A stretch of DNA of 64,000 bases from Clostridium_I sp047718555 (lineage in GTDB: Bacteria; Bacillota; Clostridia; Clostridiales; Clostridiaceae): contig NZ_JBDNRK010000009.1 in assembly GCF_047718555.1 (NCBI RefSeq), positions 1 through 64,000 on the forward strand. The letters run 5' to 3'. The notes below the pieces were generated by a model. It worked only from the letters and a program-made list of their open reading frames with translations. It was not told the origin of the DNA and ran no database searches. The position numbers and the translations under genes were made by a program. This document shows, one piece after another, positions 35,208 through 42,225 of this stretch (the first letter of the stretch is position 1; each line of letters begins with the position of its first letter).

Positions 35208-35268
35208 ACCTGATATTTTTGAAACTCTATGAAAATTAATACAGTTTCCTCAGGTACCTTCACCTCCT
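35208..35268 (-). promoter_or_regulatory. Ribosome site with bridging hairpin, RCK gene 1
   Basis: On the minus strand AGGAGG (35268-35263) is followed by 7 nt, then a two-part hairpin: ACCTGA pairs with TCAGGT, and inside it GAAACT pairs with AGTTTC. One base and the ATG (35206) follow. Linear distance is 56 nt; with the hairpin folded, it is 8 nt. Confidence 0.75.
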
Positions 35269-35284
35269 GTTAAAAAATTTTTTA

Positions 35285-35932
35285 TTAAATAACCATCATT
35301 TGTTTCATTTTTGCTTTCCCCAAAGCAGTTACTGCAAGGAAAATTTTATCATCCTTTAAAAATGATGTATTCATTGTTGGAATTATGGCTCTTCCATTTC
35401 TTACAATGCTTACTATATTTAGTTCTGATGCTATAGTTACATCCTTTACATACCGTCCTTCTAAAAATATTGAAGCTTCAGTTTCTAAAATTTCAACTTC
35501 ACCATTACCAAAGGTTGATATTCTAAGCAAATCCGGATGACTTATAATATCTTTCATCTTGTTAGAACTCCATAATATAGGTGATACAGTGTTTATACCC
35601 ATCTTTTTATATATCTCAGCTCTTATTGGATCATATATTCTAGCTATTATTATAGGGACTTTGAATTTCTTCTTTGCAATTAAAGCTGTAACAATATTCG
35701 TGTTGTCTCCATTTGTTGTAGATGCCAGGGCATCTGCACTTTCTATCCCTGCATTCAAAAGAGTATTTTTATCAAAAGCTATACCTTCTATAAAATTACC
35801 TTTAAATGCTGATTTAAGTTTTTTGAATGCTTTTATGTCCTTATCGATCACTGTCACATTATAACCATCAGAATCCAACAATTGGGCTAACTGAGCTCCG
35901 AGTACTCCGCAGCCAGCAACAATTATATTCAT
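35285..35932 (-). CDS. TrkA-type (RCK) NAD-binding regulatory protein 2
   Basis: A 215-residue RCK protein. The N-terminal NIIVAGCGVLGAQLAQLL with VTVIDKDIKAF is a clear dinucleotide-binding fold, and GNFIEGIAFDKNTLLNAGIESADALASTTNGDNTN (ends GNFIEGIA and NGDNTN) follows the TrkA pattern. The C-terminal half is a TrkA_C domain. It is only distantly similar to the neighbouring RCK protein, suggesting a hetero-oligomer. It lies 35 nt after the P-type ATPase and 21 nt before the other RCK gene. AGGAGG is 28 nt from the ATG, behind a hairpin. Confidence 0.85.
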   Translation of the reverse strand: MNIIVAGCGVLGAQLAQLLDSDGYNVTVIDKDIKAFKKLKSAFKGNFIEGIAFDKNTLLNAGIESADALASTTNGDNTNIVTALIAKKKFKVPIIIARIYDPIRAEIYKKMGINTVSPILWSSNKMKDIISHPDLLRISTFGNGEVEILETEASIFLEGRYVKDVTIASELNIVSIVRNGRAIIPTMNTSFLKDDKIFLAVTALGKAKMKQMMVI

Positions 35933-35966
35933 AAATACCGGCTCAAAATAGAGCCTGCCACCTCCT
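35933..35966 (-). promoter_or_regulatory. Ribosome site with bridging hairpin, RCK gene 2
   Basis: On the minus strand AGGAGG (35966-35961), then TGGCA, then GGCTC-TATTTT-GAGCC, then GGTATTT and the ATG at 35932. Linear distance is 28 nt. With the stem folded, distance is 12 nt, or 6 if the stem extends across one mismatch. Confidence 0.7.
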
Positions 35967-35967
35967 T

Positions 35968-38727
35968 CTATCTTTTTATATTTTCTAATTTTTTACGTAA
36001 AAACAGCTTTCTTATTTCTTCTGCTCCAATTAAAATTGGTATAAAAGCTATATAAAACAACCAATAGGTAAAAGGTACCGGATACGTATCAAATATATTG
36101 TGCAAAAATGGTGTGTATATTAAAGCAGCAGTTAAGGCTAACTCAAAAATTACACCTATATTCAAAAGTTTATTAGTTAATATTCCTATACTAAACATTG
36201 ATGCAACTTCTGTACGACAAGCAAACACATTTGCCACCTGCATAATTACAATTCCCAAAAAACTCATAGTAGCTGCTTCTCTTGAAAGTGGATTATCAGG
36301 CGTTAAAATCTGTCCCCAGTGCCATCCACCATTATGCAATACCCAGAAATATCCTGATAGAACTGCTGCTGAATTTATTAATCCAAGTAAAATATACCCT
36401 CTAAAGAATAATGAAAAATTCAAGAGTTTTTCCTTTGGGGATTTTGGAGGCCTGTCCATAACTCCAGGTTCTGGAAGTTCAACACCCAGGGCAAGAGCTG
36501 GTAATGTTTCAGTTCCAAGATCAATTGCTAGTATTTGCATTACTGTTATAGGAAGTGGTATATTAAACAGCGAAAACAGTATATATGGTATAGCTTCAGG
36601 AGTTAAATGCGCAAATATATAAGTTATGAACTTTCTAACATTATCATATACTGCTCTTCCTTCTTCTATAGCATTTACTATACTTGCAAAATTATCATCT
36701 GTTAATACCATTGTTGAAACTTCCCTTGCAACATCTGTGCCTGATTTTCCCATTGCTATACCTATATCGGCCCTCTTAAGTGCCGGGGAATCATTTACTC
36801 CATCACCAGTGACAGCAACTACCTCACCCATTTCTTTAAGAGCTGATACAACCTTCATCTTATGTTCAGGTGCAACCCTGGCAAAAATAATTTCGTTGTC
36901 CTTTAATTCATTTTTTAAATCTATATCTGATATTTTATCAAGCTCATTTCCTGTAATTATTCTTGGATGAAGGCCTTTTATAATTCCTATTTTCCTTGCT
37001 ATAGATTCTGCTGTTAAACCATAGTCTCCTGTAATCATTATTATTTTTATTCCTGCTTTTTGAGCATGTTTAACCGCTTTTTCCACTTCAGTTCTTGGTG
37101 GATCCATCATAGCTGTAAGCCCCACAAATATCAAATCGTTTTCAACATTGTCAACTTTATAATCTTCATCCTTTTTATATATCCTTTTATAAGCCATTGC
37201 CAAAACCCTTAAACCTGCCCGGGCAAATTTATCATTTTGTTCTATAATTTTTTCAATGTCTTCTTTCTCTAATTTTTCGATTCTATCTTTTCCCTTGAAT
37301 ATATAACTACAAGCTGAAATAGTCTCTTTTGGCGCACCCTTTGTAAATACATAAACCTCTTTTCCTGCATCATGCACAGAACTCATTCTTTTGCGTCTTG
37401 AATCAAAAGGCAGCTGAGAAATTATTGGATATTCTCTAAGGACATCTTCTCTAGTGAATCCGGCTTTTCCTGCCAATACAACAAGGGAACCTTCCGTTGG
37501 GTCACCAATTATGTTCCATGAAGGGTTATCACTAGACGGTTTTACTATTCTGCTGTTATTACAAATCAACCCTATCTTTAGAAGCAGTGACAATTCATCA
37601 GGAAAGCTTTTTTCATCAACCTTCTTCCCTTCTATTAAAAAATCTCCCTTTGGCTCATATCCTACACCACTTACTGTATAATAATCATTAGGTGTCCATA
37701 TTTCTCTAACTGTCATCTCATTCTGAGTCAATGTACCTGTTTTATCGGTACATATTACCGTTGCACCACCAAGTGTTTCAACACTTGACAACTTCTTTAC
37801 TAGAGCATGTCTCTTTGCCATTCTCTGCACACCTATTGCAAGTGCCAGTGTCACAGTAGGAAGCAATCCCTCAGGTACATTTGCAGTAATTATACCTATT
37901 GCAAACATAAATGTGTCCACTAATGATCTTCCCATTATTAATCCAAGCAGAAAGAAAAACACTCCCATTACAACTGAAAGATATGCTATGACTTTAGCAA
38001 CTCTTGTCAACTGTTTTTGCAGCGGGCTTTGTTCTGCTTTTATGTTTTGTGTCAGTGACGCAATTTTCCCAAACTGCGTTTCCATACCTGTTGCATAAAC
38101 AACTGCAGTGCCTGTACCAGATGCTACATTTGTCCCCATGAAAACTATATTAGGTGACTGCAGTAGAGTTACTTCGCTTTCCAGAACAATATCTGAGCTT
38201 CTTCTTACAGGTTCCGATTCACCAGTTAAAGCAGCATTTATAGCCTTCATTTCAAATGCCTCGATAAGTCTTGCATCGGCAGGTACATGATCACCTTCCT
38301 CCAAGTAAATTAAGTCGCCAGGTACCAATTCCTTAGCAAGCATTTGCTGCTGATGACCATCCCTAATTACCTTCACATAGGGTGGAAGCATCTTTTTAAG
38401 GCTTTCTGTTGCCTGTTCAGCTTTAAATTCCTGCCAAAAGCTAAATAACGCATTTATTATTATTACCAATACTATTGACCATCCAAGCTGAGGCATACCT
38501 CCAATAAATGATAATATACTAGCAATCCAAAGCAGTATTGCTAATAGATGCGTAAAATTAGCCAAAAACCTGGATATAAGTGATGATTTTTTTACTTCTT
38601 TTATTTCATTGTAGCCATATTTCTGAATTCTTAATCTTGCCTCACTATTTGTAAGACCTTTAATTGAAGTATTCAATTCTTTAAATATATCATCCACTGT
38701 TAATCTAAATATATTTTCTGTCTTCAC
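35968..38727 (-). CDS. P-type cation ATPase, Na,K-ATPase-like group
   Basis: A 919-residue P2-type ATPase. TGES is at 168-171, the M4 ion-site PEGLLPTVTLALAIG at 285-299, the phosphorylated Asp in CTDKTGTLT (Asp328), and the hinge TGDGVNDSPALKRADIGIAMG further on. The M4 PEGLLPTV and the M5-M6 stretch (NIPLPITVMQILAIDLGTETLPALALG, shown by IPLPITVMQ and LAIDLGTE) resemble Na,K/H,K-ATPases more than SERCA. Na+, K+ or Ca2+ transport are all possible. GTG start, fixed by the N-terminal cation-ATPase homology; AGGAGG lies 29 nt upstream behind a hairpin. First gene of an operon with two RCK proteins. Confidence 0.9.
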   Translation of the reverse strand: MKTENIFRLTVDDIFKELNTSIKGLTNSEARLRIQKYGYNEIKEVKKSSLISRFLANFTHLLAILLWIASILSFIGGMPQLGWSIVLVIIINALFSFWQEFKAEQATESLKKMLPPYVKVIRDGHQQQMLAKELVPGDLIYLEEGDHVPADARLIEAFEMKAINAALTGESEPVRRSSDIVLESEVTLLQSPNIVFMGTNVASGTGTAVVYATGMETQFGKIASLTQNIKAEQSPLQKQLTRVAKVIAYLSVVMGVFFFLLGLIMGRSLVDTFMFAIGIITANVPEGLLPTVTLALAIGVQRMAKRHALVKKLSSVETLGGATVICTDKTGTLTQNEMTVREIWTPNDYYTVSGVGYEPKGDFLIEGKKVDEKSFPDELSLLLKIGLICNNSRIVKPSSDNPSWNIIGDPTEGSLVVLAGKAGFTREDVLREYPIISQLPFDSRRKRMSSVHDAGKEVYVFTKGAPKETISACSYIFKGKDRIEKLEKEDIEKIIEQNDKFARAGLRVLAMAYKRIYKKDEDYKVDNVENDLIFVGLTAMMDPPRTEVEKAVKHAQKAGIKIIMITGDYGLTAESIARKIGIIKGLHPRIITGNELDKISDIDLKNELKDNEIIFARVAPEHKMKVVSALKEMGEVVAVTGDGVNDSPALKRADIGIAMGKSGTDVAREVSTMVLTDDNFASIVNAIEEGRAVYDNVRKFITYIFAHLTPEAIPYILFSLFNIPLPITVMQILAIDLGTETLPALALGVELPEPGVMDRPPKSPKEKLLNFSLFFRGYILLGLINSAAVLSGYFWVLHNGGWHWGQILTPDNPLSREAATMSFLGIVIMQVANVFACRTEVASMFSIGILTNKLLNIGVIFELALTAALIYTPFLHNIFDTYPVPFTYWLFYIAFIPILIGAEEIRKLFLRKKLENIKR

Positions 38728-38762
38728 CGTAATTAACCTGTTATTTTCAGGTTATGCCTCCT
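38728..38762 (-). promoter_or_regulatory. Ribosome site with bridging hairpin, ATPase gene
   Basis: On the minus strand AGGAGG (38762-38757), CA, then TAACCTG-AAAATAA-CAGGTTA, then ATTACG and the GTG start at 38727. Linear distance is 29 nt; with the 7-bp stem folded it is 8 nt. The in-frame TAA that opens the stem rules out a start closer to AGGAGG. Confidence 0.8.
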
Positions 38763-38897
38763 TTCAATACTTTTTAAATAGAACCCTACCTTAATTATAT
38801 ACCTTTATTTTATTGAAATAAAGTAATCATTGAAAATCATATTTTACATACCTCATAACCATTTACCTCAGTAGTTATTTCCACTTTATGTATGAAC

Positions 38898-38915
38898 GAA
38901 CTTTAATTAAAGTTC
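38898..38915. promoter_or_regulatory. Perfect palindrome upstream of the ATPase operon
   Basis: GAACTTTAATTAAAGTTC is an 18-bp perfect palindrome about 170 bases before the ATPase start. It has no T-tail and a TTAA centre, more like an operator than a terminator. The binding protein is unknown. The rest of 38766-38973 has no recognised riboswitch. Confidence 0.45.
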
Positions 38916-38973
38916 TCTAAAACCCTGTGGTATGATAATAACATTATTAAAATTTTAATAAATAAACATATAA

Positions 38974-39031
38974 ATTAAAAGGCACCTCCACAAACGAAGA
39001 TTTTCTTCAAATCCATAGCGTTTGTAAAGGT
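38974..39031 (-). terminator. Terminator of the flavodoxin operon
   Basis: ACCTTTACAAACG pairs with CGTTTGTGGAGGT, with an inner GAAGA/TCTTC pair. On the minus strand it is followed by GCCTTTTAATTT. It lies about 75 bases past the flavodoxin stop. Confidence 0.6.
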
Positions 39032-39105
39032 ATACTAAATAATACAAGTTCAAATATAATCGTTTAACTAATATTCTATTTTCTCTAATTTTAAAGACAA
39101 AATGC

Positions 39106-39579
39106 TTACAAACAATCAATCCATTTCTTAAGATTTATTTCAGAAATTAACATTTTATCCCTATCAAATCTAATATCAATAGCATTTGTAACAATGGCAT
39201 TCTTACAACCCTTTTCGATATCCTTTAATGTATGTCCAATCCATCCTCCATTCGTTGCAAATGGAATTATCGTCTTGCCTGACAAATCGTATTCAGATAA
39301 AAAAGTTGCAACTGCTGGGGCATAAGTATACCACCACACAGGAGTGCCTATAATAATCGTATCATAATCTCCCAAATTTACTGGAAGAGGTTTTATTTCC
39401 GGTTTAAACCCATGGTCTACTTCCTGTTTCCCTTGGTCAACCACCGAATTATAATCACCTGTATAAGGCTTTGCTGTTTCAATTTCACAGATATCTGCGT
39501 CAGTAGCCTTCTGAATCTGCTTTGCAATTTTCTTCGTATTATTTGTATATGAATAATATACAATCAACTTTTTCCCCAT
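39106..39579 (-). CDS. Flavodoxin-family protein
   Basis: A 157-residue flavodoxin. LIVYYSYTNNTKKIAKQI carries the FMN-phosphate loop (SYTNNT), and IIIGTPVWWYTYAPAVATFL and PFATNGGWIGHTLKDI are the isoalloxazine loops of the clostridial long-type family. GGGAGG 8-9 nt before ATG 39579 fixes the start; the upstream frame has no site. It lies 5 nt after the carboxymuconolactone decarboxylase-like gene, in a MerR-controlled operon with a cupin. Confidence 0.88.
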   Translation of the reverse strand: MGKKLIVYYSYTNNTKKIAKQIQKATDADICEIETAKPYTGDYNSVVDQGKQEVDHGFKPEIKPLPVNLGDYDTIIIGTPVWWYTYAPAVATFLSEYDLSGKTIIPFATNGGWIGHTLKDIEKGCKNAIVTNAIDIRFDRDKMLISEINLKKWIDCL

Positions 39580-39584
39580 ACAAT

Positions 39585-39905
39585 CTATTCCTCCCAAACT
39601 TCCTTTGCCAGTGCAAATGCTGCCCATGCATTTGGCCATCCCACATAAAATGCCAGATGTGTGATAGCCTCAGCAATTTCTTCTGCAGTCACACCGTTAT
39701 TCTTTGCATTTGTCATATGGTATTTTAAAGAGTTATCAAAAATCCCTTTTGTCATTAATGCAGTTACCGTAATTACACTGCGATCCCTGAGCGATAATTT
39801 ATCCTCTCGTGACCAAACCTCACCAAATAAAACATCATCATTTAATTCTGCAAATTTAGGTGCAAATGTTTCAAGTGCATCTCTTCCTGCTGTCTGCTTT
39901 TTCAT
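39585..39905 (-). CDS. Carboxymuconolactone decarboxylase-like protein
   Basis: A CMD/AhpD-like protein of 106 residues. LSLRDRSVITVTALMTKG, LKYHMTNAKNNGVTAEEIAEAITHLAFYVGWPNAWAAF (ends LKYHMTNAKNNG and FYVGWPNAW) match the gamma-carboxymuconolactone decarboxylase group. The CXXC of AhpD is absent (YHMTN replaces it), so peroxidase activity is unlikely. The ATG at 39905 follows AAAGGAGATAGTT; a longer frame to 39938 is not needed. Middle gene of the MerR-linked operon. Confidence 0.85.
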   Translation of the reverse strand: MKKQTAGRDALETFAPKFAELNDDVLFGEVWSREDKLSLRDRSVITVTALMTKGIFDNSLKYHMTNAKNNGVTAEEIAEAITHLAFYVGWPNAWAAFALAKEVWEE

Positions 39906-39957
39906 AACTATCTCCTTTCTATCAGACAGAATTCTCATCCTGTCTGACCATGCAAAC

Positions 39958-40368
39958 TTATCTTAATTTCTCATATTCTTCATCTGTCACTGGTTCACAC
40001 CATTCATTGGAACCACCTTCTACTGGAACAGATAAGGCTAGATGCGCAAAAGCCTCATCTGCTACAGCACCGTGCCAGTGCTTGATTTCGGGAGCAATAT
40101 ATACCACATCTCCACTCTTTAAAAGCTGTGGTTCTTTGCCCATCTCCTGATACCAGCCATGACCACCGACACAAATCAATATCTGTCCACTGCCATGATG
40201 AATATGCCAGTTATTACGGCATCCTGGTTCAAATGTAACATTACAGATAACTGCTTCTTTAGTATTTAAAACACTTAAATAGCTTTTTCCAATAAAATAG
40301 GATGCATAAGCAGTATTTTCTTCTCCTAGTAAAAAGTCAGATACCTTTTCCAATTTTTTTACGTCCAT
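39958..40368 (-). CDS. Cupin protein
   Basis: A cupin of 136 residues. The two motifs are NNWHIHHGSGQILICVGGHGWYQEMG and VVYIAPEIKHWHGAVADEAFAHLAL, with His residues placed to bind metal. It matches the cupins found with flavodoxin and CMD proteins in MerR-regulated oxidoreductase clusters. GAAGGAGAAAGAAAT before ATG 40368 sets the start; the frame upstream overlaps the dead alcohol dehydrogenase. First intact gene of the operon. Confidence 0.85.
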   Translation of the reverse strand: MDVKKLEKVSDFLLGEENTAYASYFIGKSYLSVLNTKEAVICNVTFEPGCRNNWHIHHGSGQILICVGGHGWYQEMGKEPQLLKSGDVVYIAPEIKHWHGAVADEAFAHLALSVPVEGGSNEWCEPVTDEEYEKLR

Positions 40369-40393
40369 ATTTCTTTCTCCTTCTTCTTTTTTC

Positions 40394-40518
40394 TTACTTA
40401 TATGATTTTTCATAAATTTTTACACAATCTTCTTGCGACAGCGGACATGGGTCACACAATGATTTAATTGTCCTGAACCAAATAGTAATCTCGTTGGCGA
40501 ATACTTCATAAAATTCAT
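40394..40518 (-). pseudogene. Iron-containing alcohol dehydrogenase scar
   Basis: AAAAGGAGTATTTGAC leads to ATG and MNFMKYSPTRLLFGSGQLN, the typical N-terminus of BdhA/YqhD-type alcohol dehydrogenases. It then jumps, with a frame change, to DPCPLSQEDCVKIYEKSYK and a stop, the typical C-terminus. Some 350 internal residues are deleted. The original promoter and ribosome site remain, so transcription from the MerR promoter starts here before the cupin gene. Confidence 0.8.
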
Positions 40519-40601
40519 GTCAAATACTCCTTTTCTAATTTTATTGAGTCAAAATACACTTTAGTCTTGCATAAGTTTCTTTTATATCTTATGATAAATA
40601 T

Positions 40602-40632
40602 ATTCTAATACCTAAACCTAACTTTAGGTCAA
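40602..40632 (-). promoter_or_regulatory. MerR-type promoter and operator
   Basis: On the minus strand TTGACC (40632-40627) and TAGAAT (40607-40602) are 19 bases apart. The spacer holds the palindrome ACCTAAACCTAACTTTAGGT (40610-40629). A 19-bp spacer with a dyad inside it is the hallmark of MerR-activated promoters, and the merR gene starts 31 bases away on the other strand. Confidence 0.82.
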
Positions 40633-40662
40633 TACTAAATTTAAATTTATTGGAGGTAATTT

Positions 40663-41109
40663 ATGACTTATTCCATTGGTGATATTTCAGGAATGCTAAA
40701 CATATCCATATCAACCCTGCGTTACTATGACAAAGAAGGACTTCTTCCCCTTGTCAATAGAACGCCTGGAAATATCCGAGTATTCGATGATACCGATGTT
40801 GAATGCCTGAAAATGATAGAATGTTTAAAGAATACAGGAATGCCACTTAAGAACATCAAACAGTTTTTTGAATGGTGTGAGGAAGGCGATTCTACCATTG
40901 ACCAGCGATATGAACTATTCGTTCGTCAGAAGGAAAAGACCGAAAAGCAGATTTCACTCCTACAAAATGCTTTGAATCGAATCAATTACAAATGTGAATT
41001 TTACAGAATATCGAAAGAAAATGGGACAACAAATGTTCCCGGATTACGTGAAGAACTGGCTATGAAATTTTTAAATATGGATGCAGAAAAAGATACAACG
41101 GACAAATAA
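40663..41109 (+). CDS. MerR-family transcriptional regulator
   Basis: A 148-residue MerR regulator. The winged helix is SIGDISGMLNISISTLRYYDKEGLLP, followed by the conserved NIRVFDDTDVECLKMIECLKNTGMPLKNIKQF and a coiled-coil dimer helix. A single Cys lies in the C-terminal NYKCEFYR, as in several aldehyde- or electrophile-sensing MerRs, but the inducer is unknown. It is divergent from the cupin/CMD/flavodoxin operon and is likely to act on the 19-bp-spacer promoter between them. GGAGGTAATTT precedes the ATG. Confidence 0.9.
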   Translation: MTYSIGDISGMLNISISTLRYYDKEGLLPLVNRTPGNIRVFDDTDVECLKMIECLKNTGMPLKNIKQFFEWCEEGDSTIDQRYELFVRQKEKTEKQISLLQNALNRINYKCEFYRISKENGTTNVPGLREELAMKFLNMDAEKDTTDK

Positions 41110-41127
41110 TAACGATGTTGAAGTTAA

Positions 41128-41240
41128 GGGAACATATAACACACTATCAAATTTTCTTAAAATCCTTCTAAGTCTTTGATATCAGGCTATTTCTTCTCTA
41201 TCTTCACTACGCATTCAACATGTGTTTGAGCAATTAAATG
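41128..41240 (-). pseudogene. rumA-like 3'-end relic 1
   Basis: On the minus strand the frame AQTHVECVVKIEKK-stop (stop at 41189-41187) mirrors the end of RumA/RlmD (AHVECVVLISRVENK). The 63 bases after the stop (to 41128, GATATCAAAG and GTGTGTTATATGTTCCC) recur almost unchanged at 55471-55532. It begins 19 bases after the merR stop. It reads as an old attachment-site duplicate. Confidence 0.6.
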
Positions 41241-41264
41241 ATACAAATACGCGTAGACATTGGT

Positions 41265-41335
41265 TTTGCGTAAAAGTGTACCCCCTTTAGTTCAAGGGGG
41301 TCGTGAAAATATTGTGAGTTATACTTTTACGCAAA
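41265..41335. repeat. 71-base inverted-repeat element
   Basis: TTTGCGTAAAAGT (41265-41277) and ACTTTTACGCAAA (41323-41335) are perfect inverted repeats around an inner hairpin CCCCCTT/AAGGGGG. Outside lie AGCAATTAAATG and CATTAAATTGCT, a further imperfect pair. The CCCC-TTTAG-GGGG-CGTGA part recurs beside relic 2 at 51.3 kb. No coding capacity. Confidence 0.7.
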
Positions 41336-41362
41336 CATTAAATTGCTGTCTAAAATGAAAAA

Positions 41363-42130
41363 TTAGAATCTATTTTCCACTAACCATTTCATAATGCTTT
41401 CTTCTCTTTCCTTAATATCGTCATGCTGCGCATCGTATTTACGCATTTTCTTCTGTGTAACAATATTTCCATCTACCATATACAATATTCTTTCGGTTTT
41501 TGCTGCCACCTTTACATCATGCGTAACGAGCATTACGGTTGTCCCTTTTTTATTAATCTCTGCAAGAATTGACATAATCTCTGCTGCCGATTTGGAATCT
41601 AATGCTCCGGTCGGTTCGTCTCCAAATATGATATCCGGATCATTTATCAATGCTCTGCAGATGCCGGCTCTCTGCAACTGTCCACCAGATGCCTGGGTGA
41701 TATTATTATCTGCAAGCTTTTCAATTCCTGTCATTTCCAATAGTTTTTTTGCTTTTTGATTTACCGCATTTTTATCCGCATCTTTTGATACAAGAGCAGG
41801 AAACATAACATTGTCAATCACTGACAGATTCTTTAAAAGATTAATATCCTGAAAGATAAATCCCATGTTATTCAGTCGAATCTTCGCCATTTCTTCTTCT
41901 TTTAGTCCGCCGATTTCACGGCCTTTAAATTTCACACTACCAGAAGTAATTCTATCCATACCACTTACATTATATAGCAGTGTTGACTTCCCGCTTCCGG
42001 ATGGCCCCATGACCGATACGAATTCACCTTTTTCTATCTCCAAGTTTACATCCTTTAAGATATGAAGCTCATTATCTTTCCCTAATTCTACTTTTTTGTT
42101 TATACTTCTTGCTTCTAAAATATTGTTCAT
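41363..42130 (-). CDS. ABC transporter ATP-binding protein (MacB/LolD type)
   Basis: An ABC ATPase of about 255 residues. Walker A GPSGSGKST, Q-loop GFIFQDINLLKNLSVIDNV, signature ASGGQLQRAGICRAL, Walker B IIFGDEPTGALD and switch THDV are all present. It belongs to the MacB/LolD group that works with FtsX-type permeases, here the 784-residue protein 0.9 kb upstream. GGAGG 6-7 nt before ATG 42130 sets the start; a TTG at 42142 overlaps that site. The likely role is export of a peptide or lipid or mechanotransmission. Confidence 0.9.
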   Translation of the reverse strand: MNNILEARSINKKVELGKDNELHILKDVNLEIEKGEFVSVMGPSGSGKSTLLYNVSGMDRITSGSVKFKGREIGGLKEEEMAKIRLNNMGFIFQDINLLKNLSVIDNVMFPALVSKDADKNAVNQKAKKLLEMTGIEKLADNNITQASGGQLQRAGICRALINDPDIIFGDEPTGALDSKSAAEIMSILAEINKKGTTVMLVTHDVKVAAKTERILYMVDGNIVTQKKMRKYDAQHDDIKEREESIMKWLVENRF

Positions 42131-42225
42131 ATATTCCTCCAAAATATATCTAGTGTATACATCTACACACCGATTGATTTTACTTATTTAACACCTTCAT
42201 CATAATTTTTTTTATACTTAAATAA

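Noticed and set aside
34647..35213. 188-codon plus-strand frame opposite the first RCK gene
   Set aside because: A shadow of the conserved minus-strand gene; no ribosome site and no family resemblance.
36098..36970. Long plus-strand open frames opposite the P-type ATPase gene
   Set aside because: They are antisense to a well-conserved protein, have no ribosome sites and show only low-complexity hydrophobic translation.
38766..38973. A riboswitch (c-di-AMP or Na+ type) in the ATPase leader
   Set aside because: The leader is long enough, but I could not match any conserved riboswitch core; only the palindrome and the start hairpin stand out.
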